A stretch of DNA of 38,277 bases from Clostridiales bacterium. GTDB lineage: Bacteria > Bacillota > Clostridia > Lachnospirales > WQUN01. The stretch is from contig JAISZB010000159.1 in NCBI GenBank assembly GCA_031269465.1, forward strand, positions 1-38,277. Direction: 5' to 3'. A model generated the notes under the pieces. That model ran no database searches. It was given only the letters and a program-made list of their open reading frames with translations, and was not told the DNA's origin. The position numbers and the translations under genes were made by a program. Of this stretch, positions 16,357 to 27,513 are shown in pieces; the first letter of the stretch is position 1, and the number at the start of each line of letters is the position of its first letter.

Positions 16357-16908
16357 CTATTCGTTTATAACCGTCAGAAACTTGGCGCAGCCGTCTCCCG
16401 ACGCCATTTGGCCGTGCGGGTGCTTGGCATCGAAATAAGCGCAGTCTCCAGGTGAAAGCTCTATCTCATTCTCGTCGTAGATGAGCGTCATTTTTCCGGT
16501 AAGGCAGTAGTTCAGTTCCTGACCGCTGTGCTTGACCATTTCGGGGCGTCCCGTCCCTGGCTTCAGAGTGACTATCATGGGTTCCATCGTCCTGTGCGCG
16601 AATCTGAACGCGATATTTTCATATTCGTATCCGGCGAATCGCTCGACATGTATCCCCTTGCCGTTTTTAACTACGCTCAAGGTATTCAGCTTCGGAGACT
16701 TTCCAAGGAGCAGATCGGTGGTATCTACATGATACAGGTTTGCAATCTTGTAAATGACGCTGATTGGAATGTCTTCCCCATTTTCTTCGTACTGCATGTA
16801 ATGTTCAGGAAGCACTCCTAGCTCTTGCGCGACTTTTTCAGGAGTGAATCCGGCTATTTCCCTAAGATCTCTTATTCGCAGGCTTACTTGCAGAAGTTGC
16901 TCTTTCAT
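16357..16908 (-). CDS. XRE-cupin transcriptional regulator
   Basis: A 183-residue protein with an N-terminal XRE helix-turn-helix (LRIRDLREIAGFTPEKVAQE, then LGVLPEHYMQYEENGEDIPI) and a C-terminal cupin_2 sensor domain from about residue 105 (VTLKPGTGRPEMVKHSGQEL, CLTGKMTLIY, ELSPGDCAYFDAKHPHGQMA). This is the class that includes regulators of acyl-CoA and amino-acid metabolism in Clostridia. The ribosome site is GGGG 8 bases before ATG 16908. It precedes the acyl-CoA synthetase gene and probably controls it and itself. Repeat copy C lies 60 bases upstream, where the promoter is expected. Confidence 0.9.
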   Translation of the reverse strand: MKEQLLQVSLRIRDLREIAGFTPEKVAQELGVLPEHYMQYEENGEDIPISVIYKIANLYHVDTTDLLLGKSPKLNTLSVVKNGKGIHVERFAGYEYENIAFRFAHRTMEPMIVTLKPGTGRPEMVKHSGQELNYCLTGKMTLIYDENEIELSPGDCAYFDAKHPHGQMASGDGCAKFLTVINE

Positions 16909-16967
16909 TGTACGCCCCTTTCTTGTTTCATAAACTTATTCCAGAGGATAATTTCTCCAGCTTTAGA

Positions 16968-17072
16968 TATATTGATTTGCATATGAAAGTTCCGATTTTG
17001 GAGCTTGATTATGAAGTGCCTCTATGGATAATCAAGCTCCAAAATCGGTACATTTGACTGCAAACCGGTATA
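16968..17072 (+). repeat. Palindromic repeat copy C, short form
   Basis: Beta end TATATTGATTTGCATATGAA, arms GATTTTGGAGCTTGATTAT and ATAATCAAGCTCCAAAATC (perfect 19-bp inverted repeat), alpha end CATTTGACTGCAAACCGGTATA. The centre is only GAAGTGCCTCTATGG, so the whole 105 bp can fold into one hairpin. Confidence 0.85.
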
Positions 17073-17084
17073 GTGGATATAAGT

Positions 17085-17104
17085 GCTGACTGCAAACCGG
17101 CATA
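17085..17104 (+). repeat. Extra alpha-type repeat end beside copy C
   Basis: GCTGACTGCAAACCGGCATA repeats the right end of copy C 32 bases further on. It may be a duplicated end, or the rest of a copy into which copy C inserted. Confidence 0.55.
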
Positions 17105-17174
17105 ACTGAACTTGAATGCTATTGCCGAAACGTACAAAGCATTATATCATTAAAATCGATTTAGAGGAAGAGAA

Positions 17175-17212
17175 AAAAGAGCCATGCAAAGTTAACTTTG
17201 CATGGCTCTTTT
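17175..17212 (-). terminator. nifJ terminator (bidirectional)
   Basis: A perfect 38-base palindrome: AAAAGAGCCATGCAAAGTT followed by its inverse complement. It gives a 19-bp stem with A and T runs on both sides, 31 bases after the nifJ stop. Confidence 0.9.
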
Positions 17213-17242
17213 CCATAAGCCGTTTTAAGACTGGGAATGTTC

Positions 17243-20800
<3,558 letters not shown>

Positions 20801-20899
20801 TCAATTATCTGTGATGCTTGTCAGGGGCAACGCAAAATGCTGAGAATCCATAATCGACGCCCTCTGAAGACAGGAAACATAAAATTTATCAACACATTT

Positions 20900-20928
20900 A
20901 TTATAACATATTTAAGCATGATCCGCAA
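20900..20928 (-). promoter_or_regulatory. nifJ promoter
   Basis: On the minus strand TTGCGG (20928-20923), a 17-base spacer and TATAAT (20905-20900), about 115 bases before the start codon. Near-consensus sigma-A type. Confidence 0.7.
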
Positions 20929-21561
20929 GGCATAATAAGCTTTTAATGCAAAATTGCTTTACAAGCTGTTCCTTGCTGGGAGAAACCGCCTGGTGTATAT
21001 AGAAGATCAGCAGAAATGGCCAAACAGTGACTTTTCACACCTAAATATTATTAAATAAATTGTCTTTTTGCATTGCTAGAGAGATTGAAAACAGAAAAAA
21101 TGCATGAATTGATTTTGCGGCGCGCGCTGCAAATCAGCGCTTTTCAATATAAGAAGCATACATCTCCCCGCATAGCTTAAGATGATATTATAAGAGATAG
21201 GTTAGTTGCCTCGCTTTTTGATTTCCGAGAAAAAAGAAATAAATATTACAGTGATTATTATTAGCAAAAAAAAAATATTTACAACAGAATTCTACAAGAT
21301 GCGTTGGAAAATACAGATTTCAACAATGTCGGAGTTGTCTGGCAAGTCCGTTTCACGAAGCATGTTGGCTAAAATATTGGAACTCCATCTTTCCCAAATG
21401 ACTATGCTGATGCTCATTGGAAACTCAGATTTCAAACCCGCGCATTTGCCCCCTCAACTGCATGGCTATTTTGCATTTGCCGTTGGCCTGGATCGGTTTT
21501 AAGGCGATTGCGCCACGAGTCCATGGTTTCAGAGAGGTAAAATTATTCACCGCGTCGTCTG

Positions 21562-21648
21562 CCATACTGATTTGCAAATGAAGCGCCTAAATTGAATACA
21601 GAGTTTCAGTGGATAGAAAATAGATGCATTTGACTGCAAATCGGTGCA
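21562..21648 (+). repeat. Palindromic repeat copy D, shortest form
   Basis: Beta-type end CATACTGATTTGCAAATGAA and alpha-type end GCATTTGACTGCAAATCGGTGCA, with degenerate arms (CTAAATTGAATAC and AAAATAG). About 87 bp, with the centre deleted. Confidence 0.7.
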
Positions 21649-22142
21649 GAGGCAGGAGCCCGGCTGTGAATAAGCAGCATTTGCGGCAGTATGCGAACAG
21701 GCTGCGCCAGCTTCATGAGCCAATTAGCCAAACCGGGCGTTTCCTCCTATTTTCAGTTGACGCATTTAGCATGGCCGTTATATGCTTCCTGATTTTCAAT
21801 GCATTGCTTTATTGCGCTAGGCAAGGATATTCTGCGCATGCAAACCGCAAAGATTGTCCGCGCTATGATTAACGACGGAATGCGGAAGGCAGGCGCTGGC
21901 GATCTTCGGGATACGCTCCGGAATGTTGACTATAGGGGGCATGGCAAACCAGCGCATGCCTCAAATAATAAAGTCCGGCAAATGATAACATGCGAAGCGG
22001 AGCGGGCTGGCGCGACGGCAATGGCAGTCAATGAAGCCCTTATCGGCGTCAGATGCGTCCGCGATGCGGCAAGCGCCATAAGCCGGATAGCCGCAAAATC
22101 AGCTGCGCCTTTGAGCCTCCGGGCGATGCACCAGCCCTTATG

Positions 22143-22157
22143 TTGCAAATCAGTATA
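22143..22157 (+). repeat. Solitary repeat end
   Basis: TTGCAAATCAGTATA equals the inner-to-outer 15 bases of the repeat terminus. No matching partner is seen within 150 bases. Confidence 0.45.
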
Positions 22158-22473
22158 TCAAGAAATCTACGGGGAGCATTTGATCAATCTCGCCCTCTGC
22201 GCATGAAATGCCAACCGCATCTCAACAGAACATAAAATGCTGGCAATTCAAAATATGGCTAGGGTGTTTTCGCGTTTTCATAGCATATCGAGCGCTCGCA
22301 AGCTCATTAGGCATTAAAAATCCTAGCATAAATGCTTGAGGATTTCCAACCTCCTAAAATAGCCGAAGCTAATGCCTCGCTATCTCAAGCCTTGCTATCG
22401 CTTAATCGCATGTATTTGAGCTGCAATAAACGGTTATAGTATACAGCAATTCGCCCCGAACCGCAACAAAATT

Positions 22474-22581
22474 TTACCAGAGCGCTGGAAGAACCTCTTC
22501 CCCAGAATAATGCCCGGTAATCTCGCAGTCAGAAATATCAGAGCTGAAAGCCTCGCCGATAGCAATCCGCTCGCCGTTCAT
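22474..22581 (-). CDS. Small hypothetical frame, possibly a gene tail
   Basis: A 35-residue frame from ATG 22581, MNGERIAIGEAFSSDISDCE then ITGHYSGEEVLPALW and TAA. The frame stays open upstream for another 15 codons (NACGTSSFYNQNCI), without a start. Its composition is protein-like, but there is no ribosome site before the ATG. I do not recognise it. It may be the last part of a decayed gene. Confidence 0.25.
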   Translation of the reverse strand: MNGERIAIGEAFSSDISDCEITGHYSGEEVLPALW

Positions 22582-22830
22582 AATGCAATTCTGATTGTAA
22601 AAGGAGGAGGTGCCGCAAGCATTATATGATTAACACTAGCTTGCAATCGTCCTTGCGAATTCAGCGAGTTCCTGATTTTACGCTTAAATGTCCAAAATTC
22701 ATCCATTCATCTTGCATTTTAGCGGTTTTTTTGCTTTAATAATAAAAAGGGGTTGGTTTTACGCGTGTTGTATGTCTAATAAAGGGGAAAATAAGCTATG
22801 ATGCATTTTATCATATCCTGCTTGTGCAAG

Positions 22831-22850
22831 TTATGCCGATTTGCAGTTAG
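22831..22850 (+). repeat. Solitary alpha-type repeat end
   Basis: TTATGCCGATTTGCAGTTAG, close to the alpha end. It lies 55 bases upstream of the membrane-protein start, in its likely promoter region. Confidence 0.4.
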
Positions 22851-22904
22851 GCATAATGCCAACAGCATGTTTATCTTTGAATGCGTCTAATATGGAGGGG
22901 TCGC

Positions 22905-24869
22905 ATGTGGATTGAAAGCATTCTAGTCTCGTTTGCAATAGGATATATTATAATTAAAGAGCTGTTTTGGGATTCTGCGGGAGAGGGCTTGAAAACTGCC
23001 GGATACATGGTGATGCTTCCGGCTTCATACATTGCAGGAACTTTAGTTTTCAATTGGCTCATTTATATTTCGGCTCTTGCCTTTGCGAAAACAGGCAGTC
23101 CCATGCTTTGGGGCAACTTAGCCTCGCATGCCGTCTCCCTTGCCTTTGCGGCTTATTATTTCAGCAAAAAGCGGCCTAAGATGAAGCATTTATTCATAGG
23201 TTCACGCATAGAGGCGATTTACACTGTTTCAGCCGCTGTTTTGTGGACACTGATCTTCTTTATGACTTTATACAGCAAGAGCGGAGTGCTTAAAATCTCC
23301 AGCCTTATTTTCGGAGACGCATCCGTGCATCTTGCAATAATGGAATCCTTTTCAAAGGGCTCCAATTTTCCGACCCAATACCCGCTCTTTGCAGACGGAA
23401 GCATGAACTATCACTTCATGTTCTTTTTCATGGCTGGAAATCTCGAATACCTCGGAGCGCCTCAAGCAATGGCCTACAACATTCCAAGCATCCTCTCAGG
23501 AACCTCCCTTTCCATGCTCATCTTCGCATTCGCAACCATGATTTCCGGCAGAAAGGCGGTTGGCGCCTTGGCTGGGGCGCTGCTTTTCTTCAGAAGCTCG
23601 TTCTCCGCTTTCATCTTTGCGTTTCAAAACGGCTTGGTAGCCCTGTTTTCTCAAGAAGGATGGATTGGCTTCACGGATAGGGAAAGTTGGGGAATATATA
23701 CAATAAATGTGTTCATCAATCAGAGGCATCTCGCCTTTGCCATTGCGCTGGCTTTTCTTTGCGCTATCTTCTTTTTTAAGTTCCTGCTGGAGTCCTATTC
23801 AAGACCAAGCCAAAAACGATTTTTCAGCCTTCAGGCTTGGAAGCTTCAAGATCCTAGGCTGGCAGTATCTTCTGGAGCTATTCTGGGCCTGTCAGCGTTT
23901 TGGAACGGATCAAGCGTACTCGCTGCGCTGCCCATTTTGTTCGTAATGGCCCTCTTCTCCCAAAACAAGCTGGGTTATCTGGTGTTTGCCGCCATATCAT
24001 CAGCACTGGCCTATGCGCAAACATTTTTTTTCAGCCGGGGGTCTATGGTTGAAAACATCTCTTATAAATTCGGCTATTTGGCGTCTGAACCCACACTGTT
24101 CGGAATAGCGAAATACTATTTCCTCACTTTCGGGATTCTTGGAGTAATTGTTATAGTTGCAGCCTTCTTGCTTAAAAAGGAACTTAAGGTTCTCATCCTC
24201 GCCTTTTGCGCTCCAATGGCCCTCATTACCTTCGCCCAGCTGTCTGTCCAGCTTTTTAACAACCATAAAAACGCGAATGCCGCCGTAGCGTTCCTAAACA
24301 TCATTTCAGCTTGGGCTGTTTGCGAGCTTATAAGCCCTGAGGCAAAGAAAGCTTCTAAAAAACGCAAGGCTGAGTCAAAAAGCCGCCTGTATCTGCCCGC
24401 TCGGCGTATTCTCGCCGTTTTCATCTGCTTTATTCTTACAGTGTCCGGGATTGTCGATTGGACTCATTTTGCAAGATTTACCGCCACGACTTCCGGGCGG
24501 CGCTTTTGGAGCGTTGAAGAAGTTGATCAGCTGAGCTTATGGATCGCTGGAAATACTGAAAAGGACTCTTTATTTCTTGTTCCTCCCGGCAATCTCTACT
24601 CTTCGGTTTCCAAAGCGGGCAGGCCTCTTTTCCTGTACTACGACTATGTGCCCATGTCGATGGGGTACAGCGTTTCAAGCAGATCTGAAGCTCGCAGCCG
24701 GATATACGAGGGCGTTGACGGGGCTGAGATTGCAAGAATCGCTAAGGAGAGTAAAATTGACTATATTTTGGTCAATGAGTCTTTATCCATAAATGCAGAT
24801 ATGTCCGCGTTTGAAGTCGCATTTGAAAGCCAGCGGCCGTTTCAAAGGGTATACAGGGTTCCTGAATGA
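22905..24869 (+). CDS. Polytopic membrane protein, GT-C glycosyltransferase-like
   Basis: About 654 residues with roughly a dozen membrane segments and a soluble C-terminal part of about 130 residues. After the early helices there is a long extracytoplasmic loop with FGDASVHLAIMESFSKGSNF, then PTQYPLFADGSMNYHFMFFF. A D-x-x-x-H motif in the first big loop with a downstream Y-H is the pattern of GT-C enzymes that use polyprenyl-phosphate sugars (DUF2298/YYY-like and PMT-like groups). The C-terminal domain (EEVDQLSLWIAGNTEKDSLF, DYILVNE) resembles the periplasmic tail of such proteins. ATG 22905 is chosen because GGAGGGG precedes it. It is monocistronic and convergent with guaD. The exact family is uncertain. 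Confidence 0.7.
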   Translation: MWIESILVSFAIGYIIIKELFWDSAGEGLKTAGYMVMLPASYIAGTLVFNWLIYISALAFAKTGSPMLWGNLASHAVSLAFAAYYFSKKRPKMKHLFIGSRIEAIYTVSAAVLWTLIFFMTLYSKSGVLKISSLIFGDASVHLAIMESFSKGSNFPTQYPLFADGSMNYHFMFFFMAGNLEYLGAPQAMAYNIPSILSGTSLSMLIFAFATMISGRKAVGALAGALLFFRSSFSAFIFAFQNGLVALFSQEGWIGFTDRESWGIYTINVFINQRHLAFAIALAFLCAIFFFKFLLESYSRPSQKRFFSLQAWKLQDPRLAVSSGAILGLSAFWNGSSVLAALPILFVMALFSQNKLGYLVFAAISSALAYAQTFFFSRGSMVENISYKFGYLASEPTLFGIAKYYFLTFGILGVIVIVAAFLLKKELKVLILAFCAPMALITFAQLSVQLFNNHKNANAAVAFLNIISAWAVCELISPEAKKASKKRKAESKSRLYLPARRILAVFICFILTVSGIVDWTHFARFTATTSGRRFWSVEEVDQLSLWIAGNTEKDSLFLVPPGNLYSSVSKAGRPLFLYYDYVPMSMGYSVSSRSEARSRIYEGVDGAEIARIAKESKIDYILVNESLSINADMSAFEVAFESQRPFQRVYRVPE

Positions 24870-24900
24870 AGCTTTGCAAGAGAAAGAAATTTCTATTTCC

Positions 24901-24959
24901 ATGCGCTTAAGAAGGGCTTTGCTTGCGGAATGCTCAAGCGAAGCCCTTCTTAAGCGCAT
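24901..24959. terminator. Shared hairpin between convergent genes, overlapping the guaD 3' end
   Basis: Left arm 24901-24925 (ATGCGCTTAAGAAGGGCTT, then TGCTTG) and right arm 24935-24959 pair along 25 bp with one mismatch, around a 9-base loop CGGAATGCT. The last 8-9 codons of guaD (ending INALKKGFA) lie inside the right arm. T-runs are weak on both sides, so it may act more as an mRNA 3' end stabiliser. Confidence 0.7.
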
Positions 24960-26235
24960 TAATGTCAAAGAATCCGTCCAAAGGAACTCCTGCAACAAAC
25001 TTCGCTTTTATATTCATGTCATTAGAGCAATAGACTGCTCTTTTGAGCCTTTCGAGCGCGCTAAGGCTGCGGGGCGCTTCGATATCCGAATCGTCGATCG
25101 CTATCGCGTCAAACTCATATCCTTGCTCTAAAGAGCCTGCTTTTCCGAAAAACTCCCCTCCCCCTTTAGTACCCATATAAAAGGCTTCTTCTATCGTTAA
25201 AGGCTTCAAGCTCTCATCCAATAGCCGCCATCTAAGATTAGACGCCTGCATGGCGTCTGTCATCGCTCTAAAAATAGACAAGTGGCAGCCTCCGGCGATA
25301 TCGCTTCCAAGGCCGACATGAATGCCCTCATCCAGGTACCGTCTTATTGGGGCTATGCCGGAAGCTAGATTTTCATTGGACTGAGGGCAATGGGCCACAT
25401 AAACTCCGCGATTTTTAATTAGCTCCGTCTCTTTCTCATCTGACCAAACGCAATGAGCCATAATCGTCCTGCTCCCGAAAACGCCAAAACTGTCATAGGC
25501 GTCTCCGTAAAATTCTGATTGCGGGCAAAGCTCTCGAACCCACTGCTGCTCTTCCAAATTCTCCGATAAATGTGACTGGGCTGGAAGGCTGAATTCCTTC
25601 ATTAAAGCGCCAAGGCCGGCCATGAGTTCATCGGAACACGTCGGAATGAACCTTGGGGTTATAATAGGCTTGATTCTTCTGTACTTGCCTTGGCATGCCG
25701 AAATCCATTTCCTGGTCTCTTCAAGCGATGCCGCAGCGCTTTCCTCTCTGAGCCCGTCGGGAGAATTCCTATCCATGTTTACTTTTCCGACCATCGCCGC
25801 AATCCCTGCTCTATCCAGCTCATCCATTAGAATAAGCGTTGCGGGGACGTGTATTGTTGAGAATATGCATGCCCTTGTGTTGGGGCTTTTTTTCAAGGCA
25901 GCCGCGAATTGGCGGTATGCTTTTTCAGCGTACTCCAGGTCTTTGTACAAGGATTCTTCTGGAAAAGTGTGGGCGTTCAACCAATCCAAAAGCTCCAAGT
26001 CCGTTCCCAAGCCTCTGAAAGCATACTGCGGAGCGTGGGTATGGAGATCTATGAGTCCCGGCAGTATCAGCCAATCCCCTAAATCGAATAGCGGAAAGCG
26101 CAGATGATTTGGAAACTCCCTGAAGACGCCCGCGCTTATCCCATCGATGCAAACGGCATATCCGCCTTCAACGATTTCTATATGCGTTGGATCGAGGCTG
26201 TAGAAGATGTTGCCTTTGAGTATGAAGCTGTTCAT
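24934..26235 (-). CDS. guaD: Guanine deaminase (amidohydrolase)
   Basis: A 433-residue cytoplasmic zinc amidohydrolase that converts guanine to xanthine and ammonia. It shows GLIDLHTHAPQYAFRGLGTD (first metal HxH; the APQY-F-G-x-G substrate loop is specific for guanine deaminase), ACIFSTIHVPATLILMDEL, the SHLSENLEEQQWV segment (metal His plus catalytic Glu), TIMAHCVWSDEK, VAHCPQSNENLASGIAPIRR and GLGSDIAGGCHLSIF (catalytic Asp). ATG 26235 has GAGGAGG seven bases upstream; the frame stays open to 26328 only through repeat copy E. Two repeats separate it from the upstream BMP-type ABC operon on the same strand; together they suggest guanosine/guanine uptake and breakdown. Confidence 0.92.
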   Translation of the reverse strand: MNSFILKGNIFYSLDPTHIEIVEGGYAVCIDGISAGVFREFPNHLRFPLFDLGDWLILPGLIDLHTHAPQYAFRGLGTDLELLDWLNAHTFPEESLYKDLEYAEKAYRQFAAALKKSPNTRACIFSTIHVPATLILMDELDRAGIAAMVGKVNMDRNSPDGLREESAAASLEETRKWISACQGKYRRIKPIITPRFIPTCSDELMAGLGALMKEFSLPAQSHLSENLEEQQWVRELCPQSEFYGDAYDSFGVFGSRTIMAHCVWSDEKETELIKNRGVYVAHCPQSNENLASGIAPIRRYLDEGIHVGLGSDIAGGCHLSIFRAMTDAMQASNLRWRLLDESLKPLTIEEAFYMGTKGGGEFFGKAGSLEQGYEFDAIAIDDSDIEAPRSLSALERLKRAVYCSNDMNIKAKFVAGVPLDGFFDINALKKGFA

Positions 26236-26258
26236 AGCCGGCCTCCTCTGCCTGAAAC

Positions 26259-26391
26259 TATACTGATTTTCATAGAAACTGCCTTTTTTGGAACTTTGCT
26301 GTACAGCGAGTGCGATTGATATCGTCATTTCGCACCGATCATTGGACAGTCAAGCTCCATAAAAAAGGAACATTGAATGAAAATCGGTATA
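26259..26391 (+). repeat. Palindromic repeat copy E, long form, upstream of guaD
   Basis: Left end TATACTGATTTTCATAGAAA, right end GAATGAAAATCGGTATA, arms with CCTTTTTTGGA and CTCCATAAAAAAGG, centre GAGTGCGATTGATATCG then TCATTTCGCAC. It starts 24 bases before the guaD start codon, just outside the ribosome site. Confidence 0.85.
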
Positions 26392-26520
26392 TACCGATTG
26401 CAGTCCAATGCGCCGGCTTTGGAGCTTGAGCTTTCGCTTTCACGGTGCGAAATGCCGATATCATCCGCACTCGTTGCAGGGTCAAGCTCCAAAATGGAAC
26501 TTTCATAGCGCATCAGTATG
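26390..26520 (+). repeat. Palindromic repeat copy F, long form, abutting copy E
   Basis: Left end TATACCGATTGCAGTCCAATG, arms TTTGGAGCTTGAG and GTCAAGCTCCAAAAT, centre GTGCGAAATGCCGATATCAT, right end TTTCATAGCGCATCAGTATG. It shares the TA at 26390-26391 with the end of copy E, giving a symmetric CGGTATATACCG junction. Confidence 0.85.
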
Positions 26521-26556
26521 TTTGAACGCGTCTTAACCAGATGGATGAGAAAGAGG

Positions 26557-27513
26557 TCATCGCTCCTCGCGGAAATAGTTGATTCCGCAGCCGGCGGGCT
26601 GAGAGTTTTCTTTTGAGTCCCGAATGGAAGCTATTACAAGTATAAGCGCAGTAACAAGAAACGGAAGCATGTCGTAGAAAGCGTTGGGCGCAGGTATATA
26701 GCTTTTTGGCACATAATACTTTAAAATGCTGAAAGCGCCGAAGACGTATGAGCCAAGTATCGCCTTAATGGGATTCCATGACGCGAATATGACCAGGGCC
26801 ACAGCTATCCATCCCAGGCCGTTCACGCTGTTGCTCATCCATACGCCTCCGCACGTTATTATCGACGCGTATGCGCCGCCTATGCCGCAGATGCCTCCGC
26901 CAACAACAATGTTCAAGTACTTCAAGGGCGCCACTTTTATGCCGGCCGCGTCCGCGGCCGCGGGATTTTCGCCTATGGCTCTGACGCTCAGGCCTATTTT
27001 GGTCCTTTTCAAATAGTATCCGGCAATTATAGCGACAGCTATGCCAAGGTATACGAAGATGTTGTAGGAAAACAAGATTTTTCCGGCAATCGGAAGGGCG
27101 CTGAGCCCTTGGATGTTCAAACCGCCCAAGGCGCGCATGACGTTTTCCGGGATCTTAAGGGTGTTGTTGGCTGAATGCGTCAGCATGTACTCTCCAGTGA
27201 AATTTGAGAAGCCAACTCCAAAGATGGTGAGAGTGAGTCCCACAACCGTTTGGTTCGCCATAAAGGTGACAGTCAGCACGGCGTAGATCAGAGCGCCGGC
27301 TGCTCCAGCCAGGAATGAGGCGGCAATGGCAAGCGCGGGATTGCCCAGAAGATAGCCTGCCATGAAGCCGGCGCAAGCGCCGAGAGCCATCATGCCCTCG
27401 ACGCCCAGGTTGAGGTTTCCCGCCTTTTCGTTTATTATCTCTCCAACAGTTCCAAAGAGTATGGGAGTGCCAGCCAGAATAACTGCGGCTATGAAGCTTA
27501 GAAAGTAATCCAT
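26557..27513 (-). CDS. BMP-type nucleoside ABC importer, permease 2
   Basis: About 318 residues with 8-10 membrane segments, of the RbsC/YufQ/NupQ-like permease family. Characteristic are TPILFGTVGEIINEKAGNLN then LGVEGMMALGA at the N terminus, VGLTLTIFGVGFS, KIGLSVRAIGENPAAADAAG (the coupling-helix EAA-like segment) and IVVGGGICGIGGAY. Its ATG overlaps the stop of the first permease (TGATG), so translation is coupled; GGAGGGGGAGG lies upstream. It pairs with the next permease, the double ATPase and the BMP lipoprotein to import purine nucleosides. The C-terminal tail (NSQPAGCGINYFREER) is unusual and hydrophilic. Confidence 0.93.
   Translation of the reverse strand: MDYFLSFIAAVILAGTPILFGTVGEIINEKAGNLNLGVEGMMALGACAGFMAGYLLGNPALAIAASFLAGAAGALIYAVLTVTFMANQTVVGLTLTIFGVGFSNFTGEYMLTHSANNTLKIPENVMRALGGLNIQGLSALPIAGKILFSYNIFVYLGIAVAIIAGYYLKRTKIGLSVRAIGENPAAADAAGIKVAPLKYLNIVVGGGICGIGGAYASIITCGGVWMSNSVNGLGWIAVALVIFASWNPIKAILGSYVFGAFSILKYYVPKSYIPAPNAFYDMLPFLVTALILVIASIRDSKENSQPAGCGINYFREER

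Larger units (their letters stand above)
20929..22473. other. Long interval without a recognisable gene
   Basis: About 1.5 kb containing repeat copy D and further repeat ends. A plus-strand frame from 21799 to 22206 is open for 135 codons (NDGMRKAGAGDLRDTLRNVD and CEAERAGATAMAVNEAL), has no ribosome site and matches no family I know; its end reads through a repeat terminus at 22143-22157. A frame at 21206-21502 is likewise unsupported. The block between the repeat ends at 21648 and 22143 is GC-richer than its flanks and could be cargo bracketed by two repeat ends. Confidence 0.4.
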
